DNA of 64,000 nucleotides. It comes from Plectrocnemia conspersa (taxonomy: Eukaryota; Arthropoda; Insecta; Trichoptera; Polycentropodidae). Both the position numbers and the translations under genes were made by a program. Under the pieces are notes generated by a model that saw only the letters and a list, made by a program, of their open reading frames with translations, was not told where the DNA came from and did no database searches. The stretch spans positions 229,663 to 293,662 of the forward strand of contig VTFK01000526.1 in the NCBI GenBank assembly GCA_009617715.1. Reading direction: 5' to 3'. Each line of letters begins with the position of its first letter. Position 1 is the stretch's first letter. Below are positions 12,501 through 23,734 of this stretch, piece by piece.

Positions 12501-13814
12501 CAAATTTATCGCACACAATTCACCGTCAGCAATTAATCGCTAGCAGCTTTACGCCGCGCGTTAATTGATCGTTAAAACAATTTATAGCCTACAAATGTTC
12601 GCTAGCATATTTTATCGCCAGGCGATACATACAATTAATGTAAATTTATTGGTAATTTTAAATTAAAAATAAAGTGCTATTTTTAGCATCAATAAATACA
12701 TTGTAACTGATATTGCTCAGTGGAATTTAAAATCAATTGTTTCATACATTTAATTGACATAGTTGGTGAAATTATACAGTTGCGAAACGTTCATTTGTTG
12801 TTCAAACCCAAACCTAACCAAATGAAAATTCTAAAAATAAATATAGTTTTTGAACTTCTATAAGATAATTCCATTTGACAGTTGTTGTTCTGACCCAGTG
12901 GCGTAGCTAGGGTATGTGCTGCCCGGGGCAATCCTTAAAATTGCCATCCCCCCCCCCACATACATTTTTTTACAGGGTCATAAAATCAGCATTTCTTAAA
13001 ATATTAAATTGATTATTGTTAAGCCTCTTGCTTTTCGTAGATTTACATAAATTTTAGTTTATTCAGGGTTAAGAATCACACTAGACGATTCCATCGCGAA
13101 TATGCCGCCCCCAAGCAAGTGCCGCCCGGGGCGGCCCGCCCCTCATAGCTACGCCACTATTCTGACCACAGAACAGAATTTAATTTAAACGTCTTAAAAT
13201 ACGTCATGCTTTTAAAAAAATAGACTCGTTATATAGTCAATATTTTTTTGAAATTGTATAAGCTCATATAAATTGTTAATGCGATCAATTGTAAATTGCT
13301 AGCGATTAATTTCTGGCGGTTAATATTCCTAGACTTCTATTAGGGCTATATTTTCCATTGATAAACTGAAATTTTGGGTTGATTCGACGCGAGAGAGAGA
13401 GGTGAAGTCGAACCTGATGCGACGCGGATTGAGATGATTTTTTTGAACCTGTAGAAAATCAATCAGCTGATCGACTCCAAGACAAGGTTCATCAACCAGC
13501 TGGACAAGCAGAACATCGAGAAGAACAAGATGTACGGCATCGAGTCTCCGGGCTCGCCGACGGCCGCTCTGGGCAACGCTCTGTCGTCCTTCATAGGACC
13601 CAAGATCAACCTCATCTCGGGGGCGCTCGGCAGTCTCAGCGGCGGAAGTTCTAGCGGCGGGGGTTCCGGCGGCGGTCTGGGCAGTCTGCTCAGCATCTTC
13701 ACCGGCCTGTCGTCGTCCAGCTCGGGCCGAGGCGGTGGGAGTCTCACCGTGTCCGATTCCGACTCGTCCGACTCCACCGACGACGACGACGACGATGACG
13801 ACGACAAGCAATAG
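9541..13814 (+). CDS. Gene 1: small secreted protein with Gly/Ser-rich region and Asp-rich tail
   Basis: Three coding exons join in phase 0: 9541-9660, 10455-10559 and 13455-13814, giving 194 residues. Donors are GTGAGT and GTAACC; acceptors are TTGCAG and CTGTAG. Residues 1-20 form a signal peptide (MWTSRLCLLLLVAAVAQSNA), followed by a KR pair at 25-26 that could be a processing site. The middle (about 55-100) is amphipathic and charged (KINQLIDSKTRFINQLDKQN). It is followed by a hydrophobic Gly/Ser-rich stretch and an acidic tail of Asp/Ser ending in nine Asp, then KQ. AATAAA lies at 14249-14254. I do not recognise the family. It is probably exported, and the acidic tail could bind cations or basic partners, which is a guess. 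Intron 2 (2.9 kb) holds repeats and a hAT MITE. Confidence 0.8.
11463..11580 (+). repeat. Interspersed repeat R1, copy in gene 1 intron
   Basis: The segment with CGAGTGTTCCCACTACAACG, ACACGATTTTATTGCTTTTG, ACTTCTGAGAAGTG and CTCCTATTGGTCAAAATT recurs at 20383-20720 and 34690-34875. Parts recur at 12190-12356, 19283-19320 and, inverted, 40735-40915. Confidence 0.75.
12500..13215. repeat. Interspersed repeat R2, copy A (interrupted by MITE)
   Basis: The segment is collinear with 17610-18095. Shared blocks include CCGTCAGCAATTAA, ATTTTATCGCCA, the block around CAGTGGAATTT, GTTGCGAAAC..TTCAAACCC and TTTTAAAATACGTC. Similarity resumes on the far side of the hAT MITE at 12896-13159, so the MITE landed in an existing R2 copy. 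Confidence 0.7.
12896..13159. mobile_element. hAT-type MITE with perfect 8-bp TSD
   Basis: The left end reads CAGTGGCGTAGCTAGGG and the right end is its inverse (TAGCTACGCCACTA). The target duplication TTCTGACC is exact on both sides (12888-12895 and 13160-13167). The 264-bp element has no coding capacity and GC-rich ends with poly-C. The CAGTGGCGTAGC terminus and 8-bp TSD are typical of hAT non-autonomous elements. Confidence 0.92.
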
Positions 13815-14248
13815 GCGGTTCGAGCGATTCGACCTTCGCTCCGACCCGTCGCCGTTGTATAAAAATTAACTACCGATTCTAGGGTCGACGACGCGACGCT
13901 CGAATCGCTGCGATCGTTTATGCTGTATTTATGTGCATTCTAGACGAGGGGCGGAGGACGGAGCATCTCCCCACTGCGCTCTCCCGGCGCTCGAAGCGGT
14001 GCCGTCCGAACGCTCCGTCCTCCGCGCCCTCGCCCGCTTAGAGATCTTCTTATCAAAGTTACCAAGTTGTTACCTTTGTAAATATTTAAGTTTGTATAGT
14101 ATTTTATTGTAAATTGTCGTTTTTGTATCTTTGTATTTATGCACGTATTTAGTCGTATTGTATATGCATCCTTCTCTCCTCTCTTACTCTTGTACTCTAT
14201 GAGCTATACTTCTGTATTTATTTGTGACGAATTTTCCGCGCGGACTGA

Positions 14249-14254
14249 AATAAA
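14249..14254 (+). terminator. Poly(A) signal of gene 1
   Basis: AATAAA about 435 bases past the gene 1 stop, just before the GC-rich start of the gene 2 region. Confidence 0.6.
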
Positions 14255-14452
14255 TTATTATTTTTAAACGTAGTTTTCTTGACCTTTCCTACCTATGTAA
14301 ACATGTAGCGTAGTAGCATGAAATAATTAGAGTAGCGATTAGACAATAGGCGTACGATAGTAGACGTTGCCTCGCTCGTTGATGAATTTCGGCGCAAAGC
14401 GAGTATTTAACGAGACGTTTCGCAACGCGAGAACTCGTTCTAGTGGCGACGT

Positions 14453-14593
14453 ATGTCGAAATCGCTAATCGATCTCGAGAGTGCGGAAGCGCGGACAGAA
14501 TCTGCAATAATTCAGCGAGCGAACGTTAGTAAACAAAAAACGGAGGTGTCGCAACGTCTCGAGGCGTACGCCTTGTGCAAATATAGTCGAACG
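14453..14593 (+). CDS. Candidate first exon of gene 2
   Basis: An ATG at 14453 opens a 47-codon frame that ends in phase 0 at a good donor (ACG|GTAAGC at 14594). It could join the gene 2 exon at 14736 without a frame change. The peptide (MSKSLIDLESAEARTESAII...) is polar and lacks a signal sequence, which is unlike gene 1, so this may instead be 5' UTR. The in-frame TAG at 14441 precludes a longer start. Confidence 0.3.
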
Positions 14594-14735
14594 GTAAGCC
14601 CTTTTTCGATGGAGTACTATTGAAAAGTTTATCGCGAGACGATTGCACTTACAAGTATATTATGGTCGTGCCTGCCGAAGCGTCGGTTAAATATTTATAA
14701 AAAAGAGAGTACAGATCGGAATTGGATAATTGCAG

Positions 14736-15190
14736 AATACGTCGCCGCCCCCTCCCCGCAACCTCAGCAGCAAACAGTCTACACGCAGCCTCCGCAGCAG
14801 GCAAGTTACCCGCCGCCCGCAAACTATCAGGACTACCACTACCGAAGACATCCCCGTGTTCGACCGGAACAAGGTGAGCCTGCAGTTCCCGGGGGAGCTG
14901 TTTGGGCCATCCGTGTCCCTGCTAATTCGATCCACTAAGATCGTCGGCAGCGTCATCCAGGTGAGAGAGTAAGACGCGTCGGACGCACATACCAGATCGC
15001 TAAGACTGAGTTTTCGTTTCAGAACTCGGCCGAGCGCTATCGCACGTTCTTAGGTCTCTTCAGGCCGTTCTTCAGAGGCGTCTTCGAAATCAAAGGACTC
15101 GACCCTCCCGTCACCACCGTCAGATCCAGAGTGACCACCGTCTCCACCACGGAATCCACTTCGTTACTGAACAACGAAATTAGGCGATGA
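14736..15190 (+). CDS. Gene 2: unrecognised small protein (5' end uncertain)
   Basis: Two exons, 14736-14960 and 15023-15190, join in phase 0 (acceptor AATTGCAG, donor GTGAGA, 62-base intron, acceptor TTTCAG) and end in TGA. They encode 130 residues, or 177 if the candidate exon 14453-14593 is used. The N-terminal part is Pro/Ser/Arg/Thr-rich. The centre (VSLQFPGELFGPSVSLLIRS, then a Phe/Arg-rich segment FLGLFRPFFRGVFEIKG) looks folded or membrane-interacting, and the tail is Thr/Val-rich. I do not recognise it. It lies head to tail 0.5 kb after gene 1 and may belong to the same local group, although no clear sequence relation is visible. Confidence 0.65.
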
Positions 15191-15221
15191 TCGCCGCTGT
15201 CGTTCTAAATTTAGTGCCAAA

Positions 15222-15227
15222 AATAAA
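15222..15227 (+). terminator. Poly(A) signal of gene 2
   Basis: AATAAA about 32 bases after the gene 2 stop codon, giving a very short 3' UTR. Confidence 0.7.
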
Positions 15228-16139
15228 GCCACTAGCAAATCGGCCATTTATTTATATTCATACTTCGAGACTGTTTTACATACTTGTAATTAAAATTAAT
15301 TAATCGCACGTCACTTAGCGTTAGGGGTGTATTGTTTTCGTTGTGTATATAATTTATTGACGGATAATTACTTTTATACGAGAGTTTATAATAAATGTTG
15401 GAAAAAATACAAAAATGCCTTTTGATCGGAATGAAATTTTTAGTAATTAAAATACGCTCTTTTCTGATATATTTTGCACGTTCAGCAAAATCTATCTAAT
15501 TTTATAGTGTCCGATTGCAGTGTAATATAAATATAACATCACAACTAGAAACACGTTTTTTTAGAATATTTGCTATATTCTTGAAAAATATGGTAGTATT
15601 TACTATTTATAAATAAAGAAATATCCTTAACCTTACATTACTTCATTATCCATGAGGCGTACGTTAAAACCTGATGATTGCTATTATTAATAACCACAAA
15701 AATTAGATTTGATAGATCGTACCTTACAGTGTCTAAAAGCAGATATATTTTTTTAATAAATTAAATTTACTTTAAAATATTTAAAAAAATTACTTTGGGG
15801 GTAAATATTTTTAATTAATAATATTTGATTTATATAATGATTTTTTAACTTTTTCATATTTACTAGCGATTATTTGTATTTATATTTAAATTTATGTTAC
15901 GTTTCTTTTTAATACCAAATTAGTAGTTATTGATAAAATTATATATTCAATTTTTTGTGAAAAAGTGCCAAAGTCTTATTGTTCAAATGTTATTTGTTTT
16001 ATTGTCCAAATGGATAGTGCTAAGCATTCTTTACAAGCTTCATTAAGAAAAAAAATCGTAAAACCACTATTGTCACAAAAAATAAAAGCAAAAATATCAC
16101 AGCTTTTGAAAAATAGCCAATATTCAAACATTTCGTACG

Positions 16140-16174
16140 AAGAACTACCAATGTCCTGAACATTGGTAGTTCTT
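16140..16174. repeat. 15-bp perfect hairpin
   Basis: Arms 16140-16154 and 16160-16174 (AAGAACTACCAATGT and its reverse complement) are exact around a 5-base loop. Confidence 0.9.
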
Positions 16175-16314
16175 TAAATTAAACTGATTAATCAATGCAT
16201 GTATAAATTCAACTTTGAATTATAATATAAGTATGTCTTCTTCTTTAAAATTTAAGAAGGTTAAAATAATCAATATTTTTTTTCTCATTTCGTGTAAATA
16301 TAAATCATTTTTAA

Positions 16315-16364
16315 TTGTGTAATTAACAAAAACAAGGAATACCTTGTTTTTGTTAATTACACAA
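16315..16364. repeat. 23-bp perfect hairpin
   Basis: Arms 16315-16337 and 16342-16364 are exact reverse complements around a 4-base AATA loop. It lies 140 bases from another perfect hairpin at 16140-16174. Confidence 0.95.
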
Positions 16365-17609
16365 GAGTGAAATTTATATGAAAATAATGTATTATTATAT
16401 GTATGTATAATTCTAGAAATTGTCGACATTGCGACCCTTTTTTCACAAACGAGTATTAAGCAGCTCATATTACAAAAACGCCGAAAAAACACAAGAGCAC
16501 ACGCATCCCGTGCATACATACACAGAACAGATATTCTCTAGTATGTGCGTGCATAGCATGTTTCAGCTACATAAACAAAATTTTGTTAATTTAAATGTCA
16601 AGGAAATACTAATTAATCATATTATTAAAAAAATTGATGCATTTTAAATTTAAAAATAAATCAATCATTTGAGTTATTTAGCTGCGATTTTTTAACGTCT
16701 TACATTTATAATCGAAAGTTCTTCGATTAATATAACTAATAAAGCAAAAAAATGCATTTTAAAATAGTAAGAGTAAAAAAAAGTTCTCATATAAATCATG
16801 TGGGAAAAAAATATGGAAAATATAAGCGAATCGTATATAAATATAATAAAAAAATAAAGTTTAATTGTAAAATCAATCAATGTAAAAAAATGCATTAATA
16901 ATAAAAACATTAAATTTAATGGGCAATTTGGGTTTTGTTTTTTTGTCTTTTTTATGTTTATATTCAATATTTAATGTTTATATTTGAAACCTATTAAATT
17001 AAGTATTTCCTTGTAATCAAAAAAGAAAATTAGTTTTTATGTTTTTTGTGACAATAGTTGTTCATCAAATAAGTAATTCAATTGTTATAGAATATTTAAG
17101 TATGTCGCTATATGCACTTATGATAAGTACAAATGATTAGCAAAATTATTAAGTGATAGTTATAGGCACACCTGTTGAATCCTGTACGCCACTAATAAAT
17201 TTTGTTTTAAAAAAATAATTGTAAGGCGACACATAAACTGTTAAGGCCAAAATGTTACGAACGTTCGTGTGCAACGAATAAATTCACTTTCACTGATATT
17301 GATCAATGTAATTATAAATCAATTTTTTGATACATATATTATACATAAAAAAATTTGCGAAACGTCTATTTGCTATTCAAACTCAAACCCAAATTAATAT
17401 AACTAAATAAGGAATAAATTATATAAAAAAAATATGGAAAAAGCTCAATAATAAATGTAGCATAAAAAGTAAAACAATTGTAATAAAAAACAACATACTT
17501 AATTTAACAAATAGATAATATGCATCACTACTATGACAAAAAAATAAAATATTCAATACATTTTTAATATTAATCATAAAAAATAATTTATAATAAAGAA
17601 CTCGTAAAT

Positions 17610-18095
17610 GAGGTCTGGAAAATATATTGCCCATAATGAACCGTCTGAAATAAACCGTCAGCAATTAACCTCTAGCAGATTAACGCCGCGTCAATTGATC
17701 GCATAAGCAATTTATAGCTAGCATGACAGTTAGTATATTTTATCGCCAAGAAATATATATAATTTATAGGTCAATTATGCAGTGAATAAATACACATTCA
17801 CTGCTATTGACCAGTGGAATTTTAAATCAATTGTTTGCTACATTTTAACTGGCCTCGTCAGTAAAATTATATTTATACTGTTAAAAATATAACTTCACCG
17901 TAACAGTTGCGAAACATCCATTTGCTGTTCAAACCCGAACCTAACATAATGAAACTTTTAAAATTAATTATTGTTTTTGAACTTCCATTAAATTAATTCG
18001 TTTTCGCAAAAGTCAAATTTGGTTTTATAGACATTTTAAAACAAAATATAATTTGAACATTTTAAAATACGTCTTGATTTAAAAAAATAAGATTT
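17610..18095. repeat. Interspersed repeat R2, copy B
   Basis: Collinear with 12500-13215 but without the hAT MITE. It includes the GTTGCGAAAC...TTCAAACCCGAACC block that R2 shares with the inverted end of R1. Confidence 0.7.
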
Positions 18096-18208
18096 GCCAC
18101 ACCGTCCGTCAACCAACGAATAAGCGAGTTTGTTTATATTAGTGTATTTGAGTATTACACACAACAATACAAACCTAATGGAAAATTCTTATACCGAATA
18201 CATATAGG

Positions 18209-18293
18209 TGCAAATAGGCAACCATTCGTGCTTACAGTAGGTGCAAATAACCAATAATTCATACCTACGGTAAGTGCAAGTAGCCACATCCAA
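18209..18293. repeat. Short tandem repeat, about 35-bp period
   Basis: Roughly 2.5 imperfect copies begin with GTGCAAATAGCCA-like sequence and continue with a TTCATACCTAC-like block. Confidence 0.55.
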
Positions 18294-18546
18294 TATTTTA
18301 AATGCACGAAACAAATAGTACAGGTATTATTTAACATATCTATGGCTTAAAGTGAAAAAATTCTAACTCATTATTTGACAACTTTACAGGAGAAACAAAA
18401 AAATAAATAGACAACGTTTATGCTTTTTTCTATTTAACTACAAATGTTTCTTAAAATATTTTTTTCCATGAGCAGGATTCCTTTTTTTATTATTTCGGTA
18501 GTTAAAGACCGGTTTTTGAAGTGTTTGCGTCGTTTTACGTGATTTT

Positions 18547-19040
18547 GTGTTCAACGTGCCAAAAGTACCACAATTGACAACATTAAAGAAATCAGAAATT
18601 TTGATTCTGGTTGAAGAAAAATTCAGTTTTTGTTATATTGCAAGCAGAGTAGGTAACAAAACAACTGTGTTGAATTGCATAAAAAATATGAGGATTCCAC
18701 ATCCTGACAAAAGAAGAAAGGCTCAGAAAAACAAGGAAAGACCAATTTATCAGAAGATAGACTATTAAATCGGATTTGTTTACAAAATCGTTTTAAAAGT
18801 GCGGTGGATGTAAGAACAAAGATCATTGAAGCTAGTGGAAATGAAATAAGCGTAGAAACTGTTTGTTGACGACTTCTAGAATCTGATTTATACACAAGGA
18901 CGACGGCGAAAAACTGTTTTCATCGAAGAAAATACGTTTGCAACGATTAAATTGGGCCAAAAATTTAAAAAATTGTCTGAATCTGACTGGAAGCGTATAA
19001 TCTTCTCAGGCGGAAGCAAATTTAATTTTAAGAGGTTACA
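18547..19040 (+). pseudogene. Decayed Tc1-like transposase
   Basis: The segments follow a Tc1-family transposase in order. They start with a helix-turn-helix region (VPQLTTLKKSEILILVEEKF...IASRVG), then NRFKSAVDVRTKIIEASGNE, SVETV..RLLESDLYTRT, and finally LNWAKNLKNL...WKRIIFSGGSKFNF. The last block corresponds to the family's W..V.FSDESKF motif. Here the catalytic Asp-Glu is replaced by Gly-Gly. Stop codons and at least two frame changes interrupt it, so it is inactive. Confidence 0.8.
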
Positions 19041-19890
19041 AGTACAACAATAAAAAAATGCGAAATTACGTTTTTTAAATTAAATAAATCTAGTACTGAA
19101 TTTTACGTTTACTTGAAAAGGCTAGATATTTTTATTAAAGCTTACATTTTTAATGATTCTATAAAATAAGTTTAGTTCGATTTAGAAGGAATAGATTACA
19201 AAGCAGCAAATTAAAGCGGTCAGAATTTATTTAAAAATCAAAATGTTATTTAAATACATACATATAGTCGTTTATGTAGATTGAGCGTTCCCACTGCAAC
19301 GGCACCGCCATGGCAACAATATTGATTTTTAGAATTCATAATAAATCAATATTAGATTAACAAATGAACAAAAAAAAAATAATACCGTTAGATCATATTT
19401 GAATTAATATAATATTATTAAATACATTTTGTTTTTTCAGTCTAATATTCAAACCTTATTCGATTGGATCCGTGTGAACGATGGTTTTTTCATCTTTAGA
19501 AAACAACGCCATCTTGAAATCCGATTTGAAACATTTACGAAATAGAAAAATCAATAAGCGTATTTACGTAGCGTCTTCGGGCGACAGATGTCGCTCGCGA
19601 GGTAAACGACGACAAAAAATAGTATAATCTTCGTCGCGTTGTTTTTTTGTTTAATTTTATTATTATGGTATGTTGACTTTAGACGACGAGAGAAAAAGTA
19701 TCAAGTAAAGGTCAATGTTGCATGAAATTAAATAAATATTCGGCTGCAAATTAGAGGAGGCTGCGAGGCGGAGACCTTGACCGGGTTCGGTTGATTCGAC
19801 CGGATCAGTGGTAATCGGTCGTTCGAGCCGCCGACACCTTTTTTGCCGGCGCCTCCTATGACACTCGGGTTTCCTCGAAGAAAAGTGTCG
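19041..19890. other. Intergenic, with a small R1-like piece
   Basis: A short R1 match (GCGTTCCCACTGCAACGGCA) lies at 19283-19320. From about 19740 the sequence becomes GC-rich ahead of the TATA promoter at 19897. Confidence 0.45.
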
Positions 19891-19896
19891 TGTGAT

Positions 19897-19931
19897 TATA
19901 TAGCGGAGGAGAGAAGCGCGAGCGAGTCAGT
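19897..19931 (+). promoter_or_regulatory. TATA + initiator core promoter, no assigned gene
   Basis: TATATA at 19897-19902 and the arthropod initiator TCAGT at 19927-19931 are spaced so that the initiator A sits 32 bases after the TATA start, in a GC-rich island (about 19740-20010). This is the standard geometry of an insect core promoter. No coding exon follows at once. It may drive an untranslated first exon of gene 3 (first exon found at 29106) or another transcript. Confidence 0.5.
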
Positions 19932-20382
19932 GCGGAGCCGACGAGAAGGAGCGAAGGAACAGCGAGCGAACCCAATCGTCTTTGCGGTTCGTGCCAAATA
20001 TTATTTTTTCCTTTGCACGCGCGCAATTAAACAATTTTACAACGTTCGTATTGTGAAAACGTTCACGCGATATTCGATCGATTTGTCAGAAAATTGCGAT
20101 ACGCTATTACACGAGCTTTAATTACTTCATTATTGCCTATTTCTAAGGAAATTTTTAGAGCAAGTGTAACGAATTGAACCCTTTTGTAAAACAAAAAAAC
20201 GTTTCAACTTTGACCGAACTAAATCAAACTTTGCATAGTTTCTTATTAGAACACAGCTTAAACATGTGTACGCTTCTACATACTCTTTACTGTTCAGCTT
20301 TCTCCTCCCCCCAACATCTGTCAAGATAAAATTTTCATGAATTATGTTTTGCATCCATATTAAAATAATTTCGCTCGGTTCC

Positions 20383-20720
20383 GAGTGTTCCCACTGTAAC
20401 GGCACCGACACGATTTTATTGCTTTTGACGTGAATTTTTGACTTCTGAGAAGTGTTCATTTTTTTGCGCCCTCCTATTCACCAAAATTCGAGCAATACTC
20501 TCATATCACAAGTACATAATAATATCGGTAAAGGCAGACATCATATTTTTAAAACATAGTGTAATATCGAAGTGCAGACAAATTATGGAGCAATATACGA
20601 AATGTCTGTTTGAACTTCTTCTTTTGTGTATTTTCCCCTTGTATGGTATTTTAGAACTAATATAATAAAGGTAAAATTTGGGTTTGAACAGCAAATAGTC
20701 GTACATATCGCAGGTTTAAA
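20383..20720 (+). repeat. Interspersed repeat R1, longest copy
   Basis: Starts at the CGAGTGTTCCCACTG motif and runs through the ACTTCTGAGAAGTG and CGCCCTCCTATT blocks to a GGGTTTGAACAGCAAAT end. That end is the inverse of the TTCAAACCC block seen in R2. The inverted copy at 40735-40915 matches its second half (ATGGAGCAA, TTAAAACA..GTG). Confidence 0.75.
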
Positions 20721-22685
20721 ATATAGATAAGCATAAGATTTACATCTTAATAATCAACACATGACATGACTCTTTTTTACAATTTAATAACTGGAACAAG
20801 CGTCAGTTACACTGTTCTTTCTTAATTTATATTTTGCCATGAAGTAAAAATTATACGCTAATTTAAATTATATATAATATTTTCTATAGAATCTCAAAAA
20901 TTTTAATTTGAATAAATAATAAAAAAATTATTATATATGATAAACTATAATGCAGAGTATTTATTTTAATTATATTAATTTTAATTTTAAGCTCTATAAG
21001 TAGAAATAGTGAATTTTTCTTAATTTTGTGAACATTGTCGGTATTCTAAATTATTTTTTTAAGTAACATTTATATTTTAAGTTTATGCAAAACAATGTTT
21101 TGCTAATAGTATATTTTATTCTTTTTTTTGTGTTTGTATTAACACATTCTTAGCTTTTTATTATATTTCTTACATTTTTTAAAGTTTATATTATTTATTT
21201 AACTAGTGCTTTGTTCACTATTTAGGGTGGTTGTTTATTTTTTTCGTTTTTATATGATAAATATTATGTCCCAGTCGAGAACCTCAAGTATTTCAAAAGC
21301 AATATATGCAATAAATTAGTACCTTAACTGAAAAACTAGAGCTCAAATTCTACTCGTGTTTATAATTGCAGTCAATTAAGTTTTTGCAGTATCTCCTAAA
21401 TTCATCGATGATAAAATCGTTAGTATATACTTACAATAAAAAATATGGCCTTAAAGAGCTAAATGTGACAATTTATCTTTTTATATAAAATAAGATGCAC
21501 ATTGCATATTTATACACGACTAATTAAAATATATTGTGAACTTTATAATTGTAAGTGCTGTCCGTAGATTGCGAAAAAAGTCTGTGTAAAAGCGTGTTTT
21601 TTTATTTAATTATTCATCTAATACGTGCAATAAATGTAATCATAATCGGCTACGCTAACGAGCATCGATGATACATTTCATTACAAAACAAGAAATAAAA
21701 TCGCATTGCAGAAACGAACTTGATTGTTTCGATTTCACTGTTTTAATTATTCCAAACACATCCTTATATTGCATATTCAAACAGGATTCTACGATAGCAA
21801 AAAATATTACTTTCACGTTTGCATAACGGTCGCTTCAAGAGTCCAGAATGTCATCTTATGATATTTCCAATAATAACTTGAACTAAAAACGGTCAATAGT
21901 AGTTAGCCAACGACGACAATTGCAAGATTACGCACGACAACCTTGACGGCGACAACTTTCGGTTTTTCTCGCTCCGTTCGTTGCCACTTGTCAATCGATT
22001 TATTATTATTGTATATTATTATTGAGGCGATATTTTTTTAAAGTATCCAATGCCTGATTATATTTAACTTTCGTGTTTATTTTTTTAATAGTGTAATTTA
22101 AAAATATTTATATTTGTTATTAAATTGTATTTTTAATTACAGAATTGACAAAGATTAACATTGCATTCGATGCACCAATTTTCTTTTAATTTTGTTCATG
22201 GGCACGCCCATATTTCATTACAAGAATTTTTGTCATGCCTACAGCGATAATGAACGTTTTGGCGAGTTCGATTTTATTCAATTTTTTTAATATATTTTAA
22301 ATCTATTATGCAATATAAATTATATTGTTTTGAGGCCGAAAAGTTTGACTTTATAGCTAAAATAGACGCAGGAAAGGCTGGTAACAATTCATTTTATATG
22401 TGTATAGATGCCGCTATCAAGTTAAACTGGCTGCTAAAAATCTTTGCTAGAGTGTCGAGTTGAATTATTGTCGGCTGTGATCTGTCATGATGCGTTATTT
22501 AAAAATATTTTCATTTTTAACTATTATAATATATAACTATTTTTATATTATATTTATCTAACACATATTTATAATTAATGAACATACATTTAGATTAAGT
22601 ATATTATTTTTTAACCATCTCTCTATTATTAATAATTCATTATATACATTTATTAAACATTATCACATATGCAATAAATTAAAGT
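20721..22685. other. AT-rich intergenic stretch
   Basis: Nothing recognised on either strand. Confidence 0.5.
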
Positions 22686-22800
22686 GTTTACATTTTTTTA
22701 TATTATTCATTATATCATTAATATATATTATAAACAACAATGGTCCTAATTTGCGCTCTTGTGGTATACCGTGAGATATTATTTTCTCTTTGGAATATGC
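22686..22800 (-). mobile_element. LINE reverse-transcriptase fragment
   Basis: On the minus strand the sequence reads ISHGIPQERKLGPLLFIIYI followed by NDIMNNIKK. This is the conserved GVPQGSVLGPLLFxIYINDL block of non-LTR reverse transcriptases, with the catalytic-site region beyond it lost. Confidence 0.8.
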
Positions 22801-23700
22801 ATAATATAGACTTTAAAACAAAATAAAAATGATTTAACAACGGTTCGACGAACGCCTGTTTGCTGCAAATCTCACTAAAAATTTCGCAGTAGTGTTTTTT
22901 TCGTAAAAGAAAAAAAACTTTCGTTGTCGATAAATTAGCTAAAATAAAATTTCTATATTATAATTTGATAGCAAAACATCTCACTTTAGATTCTGAACTT
23001 TTGCGGAAATCTCATATAAATAAACCGATACAAAGAATTATAACAATGAGATTGAAACCATATCAATTTTTGGATGTGAAAATATAATAATATTAAAAAT
23101 AATCTATTTATATGATCAGAAATTTGGAATCCTTTTCCGTGTTGTGTATATGTTACAATTAAAGTGTTAGTGTCAATATATGCATTAATGATAACTTTTA
23201 ATTTAAGCTTACAATGTATACTTTAACTAGTCAGCGTATAAGCTGACGCACGTCAGCTAGTTAAATAAATCGTTCGTATTGACAACGTTGATTTTATAAT
23301 TATCATTGTCAAATGCGGTAAATCAAACGAATGTTGAGCATTAAAGCAGTTAAATGTACTACCTGAGACTTATGTTATATGTCTGTTTGATTAGTGTCTA
23401 CAATATTGCTTAAATACGACATAATTTCAGTTTTTTTAGGGAGAGAGGCGAAATTGGTAAAAATATTTTCATTAGTATTTCATTGAATGACATGCATTTT
23501 TCTGGCCAAATTCAAGGGGAGCAAATGCCTTCCGCATTTTGTCCCTGACAAAATATAGCTAATAACCGATTTTGGGGTAGAAACGAAGGGTAAATTTGTT
23601 GCTTCGTCACTGTTGAGTATAGAGAAAGAAAAGTTTGCAGACCGCTGCCGCAAGAAAGTGCAATTTTACTTGCGCGGGCGAGTCCCGCTAGAGTAGGCCG
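22801..23700. other. AT-rich intergenic stretch
   Basis: No gene recognised. The 67-codon minus-strand frame at 23512-23715 has no domain. Confidence 0.45.
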
Positions 23701-23734
23701 TCGGGGAAAACTCACTTGCGCAATTTTCCGAGCT

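Larger units (their letters stand above)
10560..13454 (+). other. Intron 2 of gene 1, repeat-filled
   Basis: The intron holds a copy of the R1 interspersed repeat at 11463-11580, further R1-related sequence at 12190-12356, a second repeat (R2) from about 12500 to 13215, and a 264-bp hAT MITE nested in R2. The rest is AT-rich with no exon seen. Confidence 0.6.
15228..17600. other. AT-rich intergenic stretch with hairpins
   Basis: No gene is supported. Two perfect hairpins (16140-16174 and 16315-16364) are listed separately. Open frames at 15965-16159, 16220-16519, 16420-16647, 16692-16967 and 17419-17664 lack recognisable domains and look like AT-rich chance frames. Confidence 0.5.

Noticed and set aside
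13329..13811. 160- and 114-codon minus-strand frames
   Set aside because: Shadows of gene 1 exon 3, produced by its repetitive Gly/Ser and Asp codons.
19441..19545. Open stretch after a strong pyrimidine tract and CAG (SNIQTLFDWIRVNDGF...)
   Set aside because: Looks like a 34-codon terminal exon but has no partner exons, no recognisable domain and no poly(A) signal close by. Kept only as a note.
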